Assembly: GCF_020748185.1 (NCBI RefSeq)
Contig: NZ_JAHZMO010000012.1
Location: forward strand, 1-64,000
Origin: Terrisporobacter petrolearius
GTDB lineage: Bacteria > Bacillota > Clostridia > Peptostreptococcales > Peptostreptococcaceae
Length of the DNA stretch: 64,000 nt
Direction of reading: 5' to 3'
Shown: one piece after another, positions 24,657 to 33,314 of the stretch
How positions within the stretch are numbered: position 1 is the first letter of the stretch
Layout of the letters: every line of letters begins with the position of its first letter
Notes under the pieces: generated by a model
The model's database searches: none
What the model saw: the letters and a program-made list of their open reading frames with translations, nothing else
What the model was told of the DNA's origin: nothing
Program-made: the position numbers and the translations under genes

Positions 24657-25961
24657 ATGAGTTATACAACACAGATGGATGCAGCAAGAAAGGGAATAAT
24701 AACACAAGAGTTAAAAAAAGTAGCAACATATGAAAATATGGATGTTAAAGAATTACTCAATTTAGTAGGAGAAGGTAAGGTTGTAATCCCAGCTAATAAA
24801 AACCATACCTCTTTAAAGCCTTATGGTATAGGTAAAAAATTAAAAACAAAAATTAATGTAAACTTGGGTACTTCTAAAGATTGTCTCGATACGAATGTAG
24901 AAATGGAAAAGGTTATGAACGCAGTAAACTTAGGTGCAGAAGCTATAATGGATTTAAGTTCTTTTGGAGATACTCAAACATTTAGAAAAAAATTAATAGA
25001 TGAGTGTCCTGCCATAATAGGTACGGTGCCTATATATGATGCAGTAGTATATTATAATAAGCCATTAAAGAAAATAACTGCAAAAGAATGGTTAGATATT
25101 GTTAGAATGCATGCAGAAGATGGTGTGGATTTTTTAACTCTTCATTGTGGAGTTAACAAACATACAGCGAAAAGATTTAAAAAATCTAATAGACTTACTA
25201 ATATAGTTTCTAGGGGAGGATCTATTATATTTGCATGGATGGAGTTAACAGGCAATGAAAATCCTTTCTATGAACATTATGATGAAATATTAGATATTTG
25301 TGCAAAACATGATGTTACTATAAGTTTAGGAGATGCTTGTAGACCTGGAAGTATTGCAGATGCAGGTGATGTATCTCAAATTGAGGAGTTAGTTACACTT
25401 GGAGAATTGACTACTCGAGCTTGGGAGAAAAATGTTCAGGTTATGATAGAAGGTCCTGGTCACATGCCATTAAATCAAATAAAAGCTAATATGGAAATAG
25501 AAGAAACTGTTTGTAAAGGAGCGCCTTTTTATGTTTTAGGTCCACTAGTTACTGACGTGGCACCAGGTTATGATCATATAACAGCTGCTATAGGCGGAGC
25601 TATTGCAGCTACTTATGGAGCGTCATTCTTATGTTATGTAACTCCGGCGGAACATTTAAGATTACCAACTGTAGAAGATGTAAAAGAAGGAATAATTGCA
25701 TCTAAAATAGCAGCTCATGCAGCGGATATAGCAAAAGGGGTTAAAGGTGCAACTGATTGGGATGACGAAATAAGCGAAGCTAGAAGAAATTTAGATTGGG
25801 AGAAAATGTTTGATTTAGCTATAGATAGTGAAAAAGCAAGAAGATACAGAACAGATTCTAAACCAGAAAATGAAGACACTTGTACAATGTGCGGGAAGAT
25901 GTGCGCAGTTAGAAATATAAATAAGATATTAAAAGGTGAAGATGTAGACATTATGGACTAA
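24657..25961 (+). CDS. thiC: Phosphomethylpyrimidine synthase
   Basis: Radical SAM enzyme that rearranges aminoimidazole ribotide into HMP-phosphate, the pyrimidine half of thiamine. Its 434 aa give the short form without the N-terminal extension found in E. coli ThiC. Visible are [10 protein letters not shown] near residue 76, the GTVPIYDA and HCGVNK core segments, [16 protein letters not shown] near 225, [12 protein letters not shown] near 264 and [14 protein letters not shown] near 295. The C-terminal cluster motif is CTMCGKMC, a CX2CX3C spacing compared with CX2CX4C in E. coli. It is controlled by the TPP riboswitch. No other thiamine gene is in the window. A GGGG-rich ribosome site precedes it. 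Confidence 0.96.
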   Translation: MSYTTQMDAARKGIITQELKKVATYENMDVKELLNLVGEGKVVIPANKNHTSLKPYGIGKKLKTKINVNLGTSKDCLDTNVEMEKVMNAVNLGAEAIMDLSSFGDTQTFRKKLIDECPAIIGTVPIYDAVVYYNKPLKKITAKEWLDIVRMHAEDGVDFLTLHCGVNKHTAKRFKKSNRLTNIVSRGGSIIFAWMELTGNENPFYEHYDEILDICAKHDVTISLGDACRPGSIADAGDVSQIEELVTLGELTTRAWEKNVQVMIEGPGHMPLNQIKANMEIEETVCKGAPFYVLGPLVTDVAPGYDHITAAIGGAIAATYGASFLCYVTPAEHLRLPTVEDVKEGIIASKIAAHAADIAKGVKGATDWDDEISEARRNLDWEKMFDLAIDSEKARRYRTDSKPENEDTCTMCGKMCAVRNINKILKGEDVDIMD

Positions 25962-25967
25962 TTAAAA

Positions 25968-26017
25968 AACACCTTAGAATAGGTTATAAAAGTCTATTCT
26001 AAGGTATTTTCATTTTT
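25968..26017. terminator. Terminator after thiC
   Basis: Stem ACCTTAGAATAG / CTATTCTAAGGT followed by T-rich sequence. It also faces the end of the minus-strand AI-2E pseudogene. Confidence 0.88.
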
Positions 26018-26024
26018 TATGTTG

Positions 26025-27012
26025 TTAGTTTTGTATAATATTGCTTAAAGATTCTTCTTGTTTGTTGTAAATATATCTTTTAAAGTAAATTAAAAGAACT
26101 CCAGTGACTGGTACGGCTAATAAAATACCTAAAAATCCTGTATATTTTCCAGCAAATGTTACAGCGAATATTGTTAATATTGGTGGTACACCAACTTGTT
26201 TTCCAACAAAATGAGGTTCTAATATGGCACTTTCTAATTGTTGAACTACTATCATAACTACTAAAACTAAAATAGCTTTATTGATAGAGAAGAATAAGTT
26301 GGTAACAACAGCTATTATAGTACCTAAAATAGGACCAAAGAAAGGAATCATATTAGTTACACCGGTAATTATTCCTATAAATAATGCATATTTAGAACCT
26401 GTTAATGCAAGTACTACAGTACAAATAATACCATAAATTGTAGAATCCATAGCTTTTTCTACTATATATACACCAACATTATTATCTAAAATATTAAGAA
26501 ATTCTTTTACTTTAAAATAATGTTGTTTTAATATTTTTGGGAAAAATAAACTTACAACTTTAATATATTTCTCCTTTGATAAAAGTAGATAAACTGAGAT
26601 AACTAATCCCAGTACAATGTTTATAGTATAAGATACAATGGTACTCATTAAATTAATAATAAAGCTACTAACAGTAGATGCTGTAAAACTTGATATTGGA
26701 ATTAGAACCTTAGTAATAAAATCACTAATTTGAGATTTTATATATTGGTTAGTAATATCAAATTTAAATTGTGATGAAATATTGTTAATCAAATCTTGTA
26801 CCTGATATATACCGCTTGGAACAGAAAGAGCAAGCTAATTAATATTAGATTTTATGACTGGCACAATAAATAACCATGAAAAGATTAATATAACCAAAGT
26901 TATTCCATAAATTATTAAAACGGAAACTCCTCTCTTTAATTTAAACTTATCCTCTAATTTTTTCATAGGTTGGTTAAGCATATATGCTATTATAAAACCT
27001 ATATTAACTTTT
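26025..27012 (-). pseudogene. AI-2E family transporter, truncated and interrupted by a stop
   Basis: A polytopic membrane protein of the AI-2E (PerM/YueF) transport family. The longest open part starts at 26792 (255 codons) and includes the family's central helices and the conserved GPILGT segment (FFGPILGTIIAVV) and PHFVGKQVG motif. The same reading frame continues upstream with IGFIIAYMLNQPMKKLEDKF and SWLFIVPVIKSNIN, then an in-frame TAG near 26836 before LALSVPSG. The family's first ~50 residues are missing: a TGA precedes the IGFIIAY segment and no N-terminus is found further upstream. The gene therefore appears dead at both the start and residue ~60. Full-length relatives are about 340-400 aa. 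Confidence 0.85.
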
Positions 27013-27130
27013 CAAACTAGAATACAAGAAAAGATATTATAAGGGAAAAACTACAATTTTACAACTTTGAAACAAAAATAAAACCTTAGTTTAATTAATA
27101 TTAGGAAGTCGAAAGTTATTAGTAGTGAAC

Positions 27131-27253
27131 ATGGATCATTCTTATAGTAATTGCTGTCATAAATTACACCCTGAAATGTATTTGGAAATAGATGATTTCA
27201 AAGTTGATTATGAAAATAGCAACAAATTATTAAAGTCTATATTAGGGGGATAG
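27131..27253 (+). other. Short unassigned open frame in the degenerate region
   Basis: Forty codons (MDHSYSNCCHKLHPEMYLEI, then DDFKVDYENSNKLLKSILGG). No recognisable family and no good ribosome binding site. It lies inside a 1.1-kb stretch filled with gene remnants and is probably another scrap. Confidence 0.2.
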
Positions 27254-27330
27254 TTTCTCAACAATAGTTATAATATATACGAGTAGATATAAGCCACGGA
27301 AAGGTATGAGGTAATTAGATAAATAAATAG

Positions 27331-27621
27331 ATAAAAATATTAGTTGTTGAAGATGAAGCAACAAGTATTGCGCTACGCATTGTAAATGCAGAATACAACA
27401 CTAATATGAATGATGCGCTTGAAATTACTACTTTAATAAGTGATATTGCGAAGATAATAAATGATTTTTATGGAATTAAATTAGATGAAGAAAGCTTACA
27501 TTATTCAAGATTAATAACGCATTTAAAATTTTTATCTCAAAGATTATTTTTGAATGAAACAATAAAAGATACAGATGATATTTTAGTAGATATGAAAAAA
27601 ATAAATATTAAAGATATTTAA
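27331..27621 (+). pseudogene. LicT/BglG-type PRD domain fragment
   Basis: The frame contains EDEATSIALRIVNAEYN, then NDALEITTLISDIAKIINDF, then KLDEESLHYSRLITHLKFLS. This is characteristic of the second PTS-regulation domain of BglG/LicT-type transcriptional antiterminators, which control beta-glucoside PTS genes. The RNA-binding domain, PRD1 and the end of PRD2 are absent, and no PTS genes are nearby. The first in-frame ATG is 27406, with no convincing ribosome site. Just upstream the frame reads IKILVV before EDEA, which looks like the start of a response regulator. A recombinational join at the shared GAAGATGAAGC is possible but speculative. Confidence 0.75.
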
Positions 27622-27733
27622 AAAATTAGTTAAAGAAGAAAAAAGTGTTACTGTTGTAACGCATTCGTCAATTGTATGTGAAAAAGCAGATTTGATTTAC
27701 CAATTTAATTTTGGTAAAAAAGAAGCTATATAA
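27611..27733 (+). pseudogene. C-terminal fragment of an ABC transporter ATPase
   Basis: In the frame overlapping the end of the PRD fragment, 40 codons read KIFKKLVKEEKSVTVVTHSS, then IVCEKADLIYQFNFGKKEAI and a stop. VVTHS with the following EKAD is the H-loop region that closes ABC nucleotide-binding domains. Walker A, signature and Walker B are missing. A good terminator follows directly, consistent with this being the retained 3' end of a lost gene. Confidence 0.6.
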
Positions 27734-27743
27734 ATGTATATTA

Positions 27744-27787
27744 AACCATAGAATAATCTTTTCATTGGAAATTCTATGGTTATTTTT
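27744..27787 (+). terminator. Terminator after the ABC-ATPase fragment
   Basis: Stem AACCATAGAAT / ATTCTATGGTT then ATTTTT. The 355 bp between this and the pxpB start is AT-rich, with a promoter near its end and no gene that I can support. Confidence 0.85.
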
Positions 27788-28034
27788 GATTTTGAAGAAA
27801 AAATAGAAAATGAATTCAAATTAAAAAGAAAATTGAATATTTGAATAATTGAAATTAAAAGTTCGTAAGTTGATTTATATGAATAAAATGAATCTGGATA
27901 TGCAAAAAAATACTTATTAAATATAAAACATAATAAATAAACAATAAAAATGCTTTAAAAATTAAGGTTTTAGTAGGTTTGAAAATATTACAAATATTAT
28001 TAATTAAAAATAATTGCAAGGGTTAAAAAAAATA

Positions 28035-28063
28035 TTGCAAAAATAAAAACTTTAATATACAAT
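28035..28063 (+). promoter_or_regulatory. Promoter of the 5-oxoprolinase/carboxylase operon
   Basis: TTGCAA (28035-28040), 17-bp spacer, TACAAT (28058-28063), about 80 bp before pxpB. No local regulator gene (kipR-type) is present. Confidence 0.55.
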
Positions 28064-28142
28064 TTATATTAAAATGAATAGGGTTGATATAAACTTATTT
28101 TGAAAGTAGAATTTGGAATTTAATCATGATGGAGGTGTATTA

Positions 28143-28862
28143 ATGAAATGTTTACCAGTTGGAGACTCAGCTCTAACTTTAGAATTTGGCGATGAAATTA
28201 ATTATGAAATTAATAATATAATTAGAGTTTTTAATAAAAAAATTAAGTCATTAAATATAGATGGAATAGTAGAAGCAGTACCATCTTTTAAAGCGCTATT
28301 AATTTATTATAATCCGGAAACATTATTTTTTAGTGAAGCAAAAGAGATTGTAACTGATTTATTAGAAACCATAGATGTTAAGGATAACAAAGTAAGAAAA
28401 GTTATAGAAATTCCAGTTTGTTATGATGAAGAATTTGGAAAAGATTTAGACTTTGTGAGTCAATATACAAAATTGTCTAAAGAAGAAATTATAAAACTAC
28501 ACAGTTCAAAAGAATATTTAATATATATGCTAGGTTTTTTACCAGGTTTTGCATACTTAGGAGGGATGGATGAAAAGTTAGTCACACCAAGATTAAAAAA
28601 TCCAAGATTAAAATTAGAAGCAGGAGCAGTAGGAATTGGTGGGGAGCAGACAGGAATTTATCCTTTAGCATCTCCTGGTGGGTGGAGGATCATAGGAAGA
28701 ACACCTATTAAGCCATATGACTCAAATAGAAACAGAGCAATTTTATATGAAGCTGGAGATTATATAAAATTTAAGCCCATAAGCAAAAAAGATTATTATA
28801 AAATAAAAGACTTAGTAGAAAATGGAATTTATGAATGTAATGTGGTTGAAGGGAGTGCATAG
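28143..28862 (+). CDS. pxpB: 5-oxoprolinase subunit PxpB (KipI family)
   Basis: One of three subunits of the ATP-dependent prokaryotic 5-oxoprolinase, which opens 5-oxoproline (pyroglutamate) to glutamate. The homologous Bacillus KipI also inhibits kinase KinA. 239 aa. Visible are the N-terminal GDSALTLEFGDEI, YMLGFLPGFAYLGGMDEKL near residue 125, TPRLKNPRLKLEAGAVGIGG near 142 and SPGGWRIIGRTP near 178, all KipI-family hallmarks. The frame is open to 28113, but GGAGGTG 6 nt before the ATG at 28143 sets the start. PxpB and PxpC together are homologous to the carboxyltransferase domain of urea carboxylase. First gene of the operon. Confidence 0.95.
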   Translation: MKCLPVGDSALTLEFGDEINYEINNIIRVFNKKIKSLNIDGIVEAVPSFKALLIYYNPETLFFSEAKEIVTDLLETIDVKDNKVRKVIEIPVCYDEEFGKDLDFVSQYTKLSKEEIIKLHSSKEYLIYMLGFLPGFAYLGGMDEKLVTPRLKNPRLKLEAGAVGIGGEQTGIYPLASPGGWRIIGRTPIKPYDSNRNRAILYEAGDYIKFKPISKKDYYKIKDLVENGIYECNVVEGSA

Positions 28863-28864
28863 GG

Positions 28865-29875
28865 TTGGGAATTGAAATACTACAATCTGGACTATATACC
28901 TCTGTACAGGATTTTGGGAGAATTGGTTATCAAGATTCGGGTTTTTCTGTATGTGGAGCAATGGATAAAAAATCTTTAGCAATTGGAAATATTCTAGTTG
29001 ATAATCGAGAAGATGAAGCGGGTCTAGAAATAACTTTGATTGGACCTAAAATAAAATTTACAGAAGAAAACTTTATAGCTATAACTGGTGGTGATTTAAA
29101 ACCAAAAATAAATGGAGAAAATATCCCTATGTATAAAGCTTTGTTTATTAAAAAAGATGATATTTTATCTTTTGAAAACGCTCAAACAGGAGCTAGGGCA
29201 TATATAGCTTTTTGTGGAGGATTAAAAATTGATAAAGTAATGGGGAGTAAATCAACAAATGTAAAATGTTCTTTAGGTGGATATAAAGGAAGAACGTTGA
29301 AAGAGGGAGATTTTATTAAATTTTCTTCGCCAAAGGTATATTTAGAAAATTACTTATCTAGAAAATTAGTTTTTAAGTTAGAAGAAGAAAAAGAAGTTGT
29401 GGTGAGAGTAATATTAGGACCTCAAGACGATGCTTTCACACAAAAAGGAATTTATACATTTTTAAATGAAAAATATGAGGTAACAAAGGAGTTTGATAGG
29501 ATGGGATGTAGATTAGATGGACCTATTATAGAACATGAAACATGTGCAGATATTATATCTGATGGAATTGTCCTAGGATCAATACAAGTACCCTCCCATG
29601 GCAAACCAATTATAATGTTAAGCGATAGACAGACAACAGGCGGGTATACAAAAATTGCAACCGTTATCTCTGTAGATATTGGAAAACTAGCTCAAAGAAA
29701 AACTGGAGACAAAATAAAATTTGAAAAAATATCTGTAGAAAAAGCACAAAAGCTTTATAGAGATGAAATAAAAAAAATTAAAGAACTTAAGAAACAAATT
29801 AATAAGCCGTGTATTGAAGTACTAAATCCAAGAAATACATCTAAGAAAATTGAAATATTGTTAAATAATAAATAG
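28865..29875 (+). CDS. pxpC: 5-oxoprolinase subunit PxpC (KipA, biotin-dependent carboxyltransferase-like)
   Basis: Second catalytic partner of PxpB in 5-oxoproline cleavage, 336 aa. Family marks: IEILQSGLYTSVQDFGRIGY at residues 3-22, GAMDKKSLAIGN near 32, ENFIAITGGDLKP near 72, GARAYIAFCGGL near 107, DRMGCRLDGP near 212 and DGIVLGSIQVPSHGKPIIM near 235. It starts with TTG two bases after the pxpB stop, using the GAAGGGAG inside the pxpB end, so the two are translationally linked. The family is also the C-terminal half of the urea carboxylase transferase domain, which matters because biotin carrier and biotin carboxylase genes follow directly. Confidence 0.94.
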   Translation: MGIEILQSGLYTSVQDFGRIGYQDSGFSVCGAMDKKSLAIGNILVDNREDEAGLEITLIGPKIKFTEENFIAITGGDLKPKINGENIPMYKALFIKKDDILSFENAQTGARAYIAFCGGLKIDKVMGSKSTNVKCSLGGYKGRTLKEGDFIKFSSPKVYLENYLSRKLVFKLEEEKEVVVRVILGPQDDAFTQKGIYTFLNEKYEVTKEFDRMGCRLDGPIIEHETCADIISDGIVLGSIQVPSHGKPIIMLSDRQTTGGYTKIATVISVDIGKLAQRKTGDKIKFEKISVEKAQKLYRDEIKKIKELKKQINKPCIEVLNPRNTSKKIEILLNNK

Positions 29876-29901
29876 CAAGTTTGCAAAAGGGGGGCACTAA
29901 C

Positions 29902-30333
29902 ATGGACTTCAAAGAAATATTAAAATTAATTGAAGCAATAGATAAATCTGCACTTACTAAATTTTCTTTTAAAGAGGGAGATACAAAAATAAAAATAGAA
30001 AAGAATGTGGAAGGTACTATATGTACAAAACCAGTCACACAAAATGAAGTTTTGCAAATAAAAGAAGAAGTTGAAAAAGTAGAGTCGGATAATTTTGAGT
30101 ATATCAAATCTCCACTTATAGGTACTTTTTACAATTCGCCATCGCCTGAGGAAGAACCTTATATTGCTGTAGGAGATAAAGTATCTAAAGATCAAGTAGT
30201 AGGTATAATTGAAGTTATGAAAGTAATGAATGAAGTGAAATGTAATTACGATGGAATAGTTGAAGACATTTTAATTAATAACAATGATACAGTTGAATAT
30301 GGTCAGAGTCTAATAAAAATAAAGGTACTTTAA
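29902..30333 (+). CDS. accB: Biotin carboxyl carrier protein
   Basis: Carries the biotin prosthetic group between the carboxylase and a carboxyltransferase. 143 aa from the ATG at 29902 (AAGGGGGG 7 nt upstream). An N-terminal helical region (about 1-60) is followed by a flexible linker and a lipoyl/biotinyl fold (about 70-143) with the attachment Lys in GIIEVMKVMNEV. The usual EAMKMMN is replaced by EVMKVMN, which still has the target lysine between methionine and another hydrophobic residue. It is named accB by similarity, but its position inside the pxp operon argues for service to PxpBC rather than fatty-acid synthesis. No acetyl-CoA carboxyltransferase genes (accA/accD) are nearby. Confidence 0.9.
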   Translation: MDFKEILKLIEAIDKSALTKFSFKEGDTKIKIEKNVEGTICTKPVTQNEVLQIKEEVEKVESDNFEYIKSPLIGTFYNSPSPEEEPYIAVGDKVSKDQVVGIIEVMKVMNEVKCNYDGIVEDILINNNDTVEYGQSLIKIKVL

Positions 30334-30349
30334 TTATGGGAGATTAGTT

Positions 30350-31690
30350 ATGTTTAATAAAATATTAATTGCAAATAGGGGAGAGATAGCAGTTCGTATA
30401 ATTAGAGCTTGTAAAACTTTAGGGATAAAAACAGTGGCAGTATATTCTAAAGTAGATGAAAATTCACTTCATACGGTTTTGGCAGATGAAAAGATTTGTA
30501 TTGGAGAGGCAAATCCAAAGGAAAGCTATTTAGATATGAGTAAAATTGTAAGTGCAGCTATAGTAACAAAATCAGATGCAATTCACCCAGGATTTGGTTT
30601 TTTGTCAGAAAAAAGCGAGTTTGTAGAGTTATGTAAATCACAAAACATTAAATTTATAGGTCCAGATAGTAAAATAATTGATGCTATGGGAAATAAATCA
30701 AAAGCAAGAAACACAATGATTCAAGCCGGCGTTCCTGTTGTTCTAGGAAGTAAGGCGCCTATATATACAAGTGAAGAAGGTAAAAAAATTGCAGATGAAA
30801 TAGGATACCCTGTAATAGTTAAGGCATCTTCTGGTGGTGGAGGAAAGGGCATGAGAATAGTAGAAAGTGAAGAAGATTTTCAAACACTATTTAATTTGGC
30901 TCAGGTAGAATCAGTAAATGCATTTAATGACAATACTATGTATGTTGAAAAATACATTAAAAATCCTAAACATATAGAAGTTCAAATCTTAGGGGATGGT
31001 TATGGAAATGTAATTCATCTAGGTGAAAGAGATTGCTCTATACAAAGAAACCATCAAAAAATGATAGAAGAGTCACCTTCTCCTGTTATTGATCAAGTAA
31101 CTAGAAAAAAAATAGGAAGTATGGCTGTTAAAGCTGCAAAGGCAGTAAATTATAAAAATGCAGGTACGATTGAATTTTTAATGGATGAGAATTTTAATTT
31201 TTATTTTATTGAAATGAATACAAGAATTCAAGTGGAACATGCAGTAACGGAAATGGTCACAGGTTTGGATTTAATTAAAGAACAAATAAAAATTGCTTAT
31301 GGTGAAAAATTATCTTTGAAACAAGAGGATGTTAATATAAAGGGACATGCCATAGAGTGTAGAATAAATGCAGAAAATCCAGCAAATAACTTTTTGCCAT
31401 GTCCAGGGAAAATAACCTCATTAAATCTTCCAGGAGGAAATGGAGTTAGAGTTGATACCTTTGTATATTGTGGATATAACATACCAATTAATTATGATTC
31501 TATGATAGGAAAAATAATCGTTCATGGTTGTGATAGAAAAGAAGCCATTGAAAAGATGAAAATTGCTCTAGATGAATTAGTAGTAGGTGGGATTGAAACT
31601 AATGCAAATTTTCAATATTCTCTTATGAATAACCCAGTTTATGTGAATGGGAAAGTAGATACAGGATTTATAGAAGAATTACTACGATAA
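30350..31690 (+). CDS. accC: Biotin carboxylase
   Basis: ATP-grasp enzyme that carboxylates carrier-bound biotin from bicarbonate and ATP. 446 aa, the normal length of a stand-alone AccC. Conserved: ILIANRGEIAVRIIRACKTL at 5-24, HPGFGFLSE near 82, the glycine-rich ATP loop KASSGGGGKGMRIV near 158, ERDCSIQRNHQKMIEE near 228, FYFIEMNTRIQVEHAVTEMV near 284 (metal and bicarbonate site) and ECRINAENP near 336. It follows the carrier gene by 16 bp. Its co-location with PxpB/PxpC gives the three parts of a urea-carboxylase-like machine. The activity is certain by family; the acceptor is not. Confidence 0.95.
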   Translation: MFNKILIANRGEIAVRIIRACKTLGIKTVAVYSKVDENSLHTVLADEKICIGEANPKESYLDMSKIVSAAIVTKSDAIHPGFGFLSEKSEFVELCKSQNIKFIGPDSKIIDAMGNKSKARNTMIQAGVPVVLGSKAPIYTSEEGKKIADEIGYPVIVKASSGGGGKGMRIVESEEDFQTLFNLAQVESVNAFNDNTMYVEKYIKNPKHIEVQILGDGYGNVIHLGERDCSIQRNHQKMIEESPSPVIDQVTRKKIGSMAVKAAKAVNYKNAGTIEFLMDENFNFYFIEMNTRIQVEHAVTEMVTGLDLIKEQIKIAYGEKLSLKQEDVNIKGHAIECRINAENPANNFLPCPGKITSLNLPGGNGVRVDTFVYCGYNIPINYDSMIGKIIVHGCDRKEAIEKMKIALDELVVGGIETNANFQYSLMNNPVYVNGKVDTGFIEELLR

Positions 31691-31706
31691 AAATGGGGGT
31701 GTAAAA

Positions 31707-32492
31707 ATGGATTACTCAAAAGAGTCACCAGTTAAAGTTAGAAAAATGATTAGAGAAGGCAAGTACTTAAAACCAACTTCTGGTATATGTAGTGGTTATG
31801 CTCAGGCTAATTTAGTAATTTTACCTAAAGATTTAGCTTATGACTTTCTTTTATTTACACAAAGAAATCCGAAATCATGCCCTATTTTAGAAGTGTCAGA
31901 TGAGGGGAGTAGAAGTTTAAAATATATTGCAAAAGACGTGGATATTGCAAAAGATATTCCAAAGTATCGAGTATATGAAAATGGAATATTAAGGGGAGAA
32001 TATGAGGACGTAGAAGAATTTTGGCAAAAAGATTTTGTTAGTTTTTTAATAGGATGTAGCTTTTCTTTTGAATCAGAACTAATAAAAAATCATATTGAAG
32101 TAAGGCATATTGCTGAAGGGTGTAATGTGCCAATGTATAAAACTAACATTGAATGTATAGAAGCAGGCATATTTAAAGGGAATATGGTAGTAAGTATGAG
32201 GCCTATTCCTTATAATCAGGTAATAAAAGCAGTTACAGTAACTGAACAGTTTCCAAAGGTTCATGGTACACCCATTCATATTGGAGATCCTAAAATAATT
32301 GGAATTGAAGATATTAATAGTCCTGAATTTGGAGATAGTGTAACAATTAAAAAAGGGGAAGTCCCAATATTTTGGCCTTGCGGGGTAACACCTCAATCGG
32401 TAGTTATGAATGTAAAACCTAGTATAGTAATAACTCATTCACCAGGTCATATGCTAATTACTGACATTAAAAATGAAGAATTAAAAGACTAA
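31707..32492 (+). CDS. DUF1445 family protein (putative hydro-lyase / D-glutamate cyclase-like)
   Basis: 261 aa, member of the DUF1445 family (Bacillus YcsI), often annotated as putative hydro-lyase. Visible are the conserved start VRKMIREGKYLKPTSGICSG, YAQANLVILPKDLAYDFLLF near 31, CPILEV near 59, SFLIGCSFSFE near 111, NVPMYKTNIEC near 140, MVVSMRPIP near 157 and FWPCGVTPQ near 225. The mammalian homologue DGLUCY interconverts D-glutamate and 5-oxo-D-proline, which would fit an operon for 5-oxoproline use. That substrate is inferred for this protein. ycsI also neighbours the pxp genes in B. subtilis. Ribosome site GGGGGTG lies before the ATG. Confidence 0.9.
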   Translation: MDYSKESPVKVRKMIREGKYLKPTSGICSGYAQANLVILPKDLAYDFLLFTQRNPKSCPILEVSDEGSRSLKYIAKDVDIAKDIPKYRVYENGILRGEYEDVEEFWQKDFVSFLIGCSFSFESELIKNHIEVRHIAEGCNVPMYKTNIECIEAGIFKGNMVVSMRPIPYNQVIKAVTVTEQFPKVHGTPIHIGDPKIIGIEDINSPEFGDSVTIKKGEVPIFWPCGVTPQSVVMNVKPSIVITHSPGHMLITDIKNEELKD

Positions 32493-32514
32493 ATAAGTTT
32501 TGGGGGAAGAAGTT

Positions 32515-33273
32515 ATGTATAGAGTAGACTTAAATTGTGATTTAGGGGAAAGTTTTGGAAGATATAAATTAGGATTAGATGAGGAAGTCATTAAATATGT
32601 TTCTTCTGTTAATATAGCTTGTGGCTTTCATGCTTCAGATCCAGTTGTAATGGAAAAAACTGTTAAATTAGCTAAAGATAATAATATATCTATAGGAGCT
32701 CATCCGGGATTTTTAGATTTGATGGGATTTGGAAGAAGGAATATGGATATTTCTTTGGAGGAAGCTAAAGCATATATAAAATATCAAATAGGAGCATTAT
32801 ATGGATTTTGTAAAAGTGAAAATGTGAAACTTAATCATGTAAAACCTCATGGAGCACTGTATAATATGGCAGCAAAAGATTATAACTTATCAAAAGCCAT
32901 ATGTGAAGCTATATGTGAATTTGATGAAGAAATTATACTTGTAGGATTAAGTAAAAGTGAGTTAATTCGCGCAGGAGAAGATGTTGGACTTAAATGCGCC
33001 AATGAAGTTTTTGCAGACAGAGCTTATGAAGAAGATGGAACTTTAGTAAGCAGAAAAAAAGATGGAGCAATAATAACTAATGAGGACGAGGCAATAGACA
33101 GAGTAATAGGTATGATAGTAAATGAAAAAGTAGAATCCATAAATGGAAAGTATATAGATATAAAAGCTGACTCTATTTGTGTCCATGGTGATGGAATAAA
33201 AGCTTTGGAGTTTGTAAAAAAAATAAATAAAAAGTTAAAAGAAGATAATATAGAAATAAAACCATTATTTTAG
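32515..33273 (+). CDS. pxpA: 5-oxoprolinase subunit PxpA (LamB/YcsF family)
   Basis: Third subunit of the PxpABC 5-oxoprolinase, a TIM-barrel-like metal hydrolase of the YcsF/LamB family. 252 aa from the ATG at 32515; the open frame begins 15 bp earlier, but GGGGGAAG supports the later ATG. Conserved: [17 protein letters not shown] at 4-20, [12 protein letters not shown] region ([10 protein letters not shown]) near 33, [17 protein letters not shown] near 60, [15 protein letters not shown] near 104, [18 protein letters not shown] near 160 and ICVHGDG near 221. Histidines in HAS, AHPG, HVKPHG and VHGD probably bind the metal. It sits between the DUF1445 gene and the NRAMP-like transporter. Confidence 0.95.
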   Translation: MYRVDLNCDLGESFGRYKLGLDEEVIKYVSSVNIACGFHASDPVVMEKTVKLAKDNNISIGAHPGFLDLMGFGRRNMDISLEEAKAYIKYQIGALYGFCKSENVKLNHVKPHGALYNMAAKDYNLSKAICEAICEFDEEIILVGLSKSELIRAGEDVGLKCANEVFADRAYEEDGTLVSRKKDGAIITNEDEAIDRVIGMIVNEKVESINGKYIDIKADSICVHGDGIKALEFVKKINKKLKEDNIEIKPLF

Positions 33274-33314
33274 AGATTGTAATCATATTTAGAAAATTTA
33301 AAGGGGGAATGGGT

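Noticed and set aside
27331-27360. Start of a response regulator (IKILVVEDEA)
   Set aside because: EDEATSIALRIVNA is itself standard PRD sequence, an in-frame stop lies just before it, and there is no start codon. Only six residues suggest a receiver domain, so it is mentioned as speculation and not annotated.
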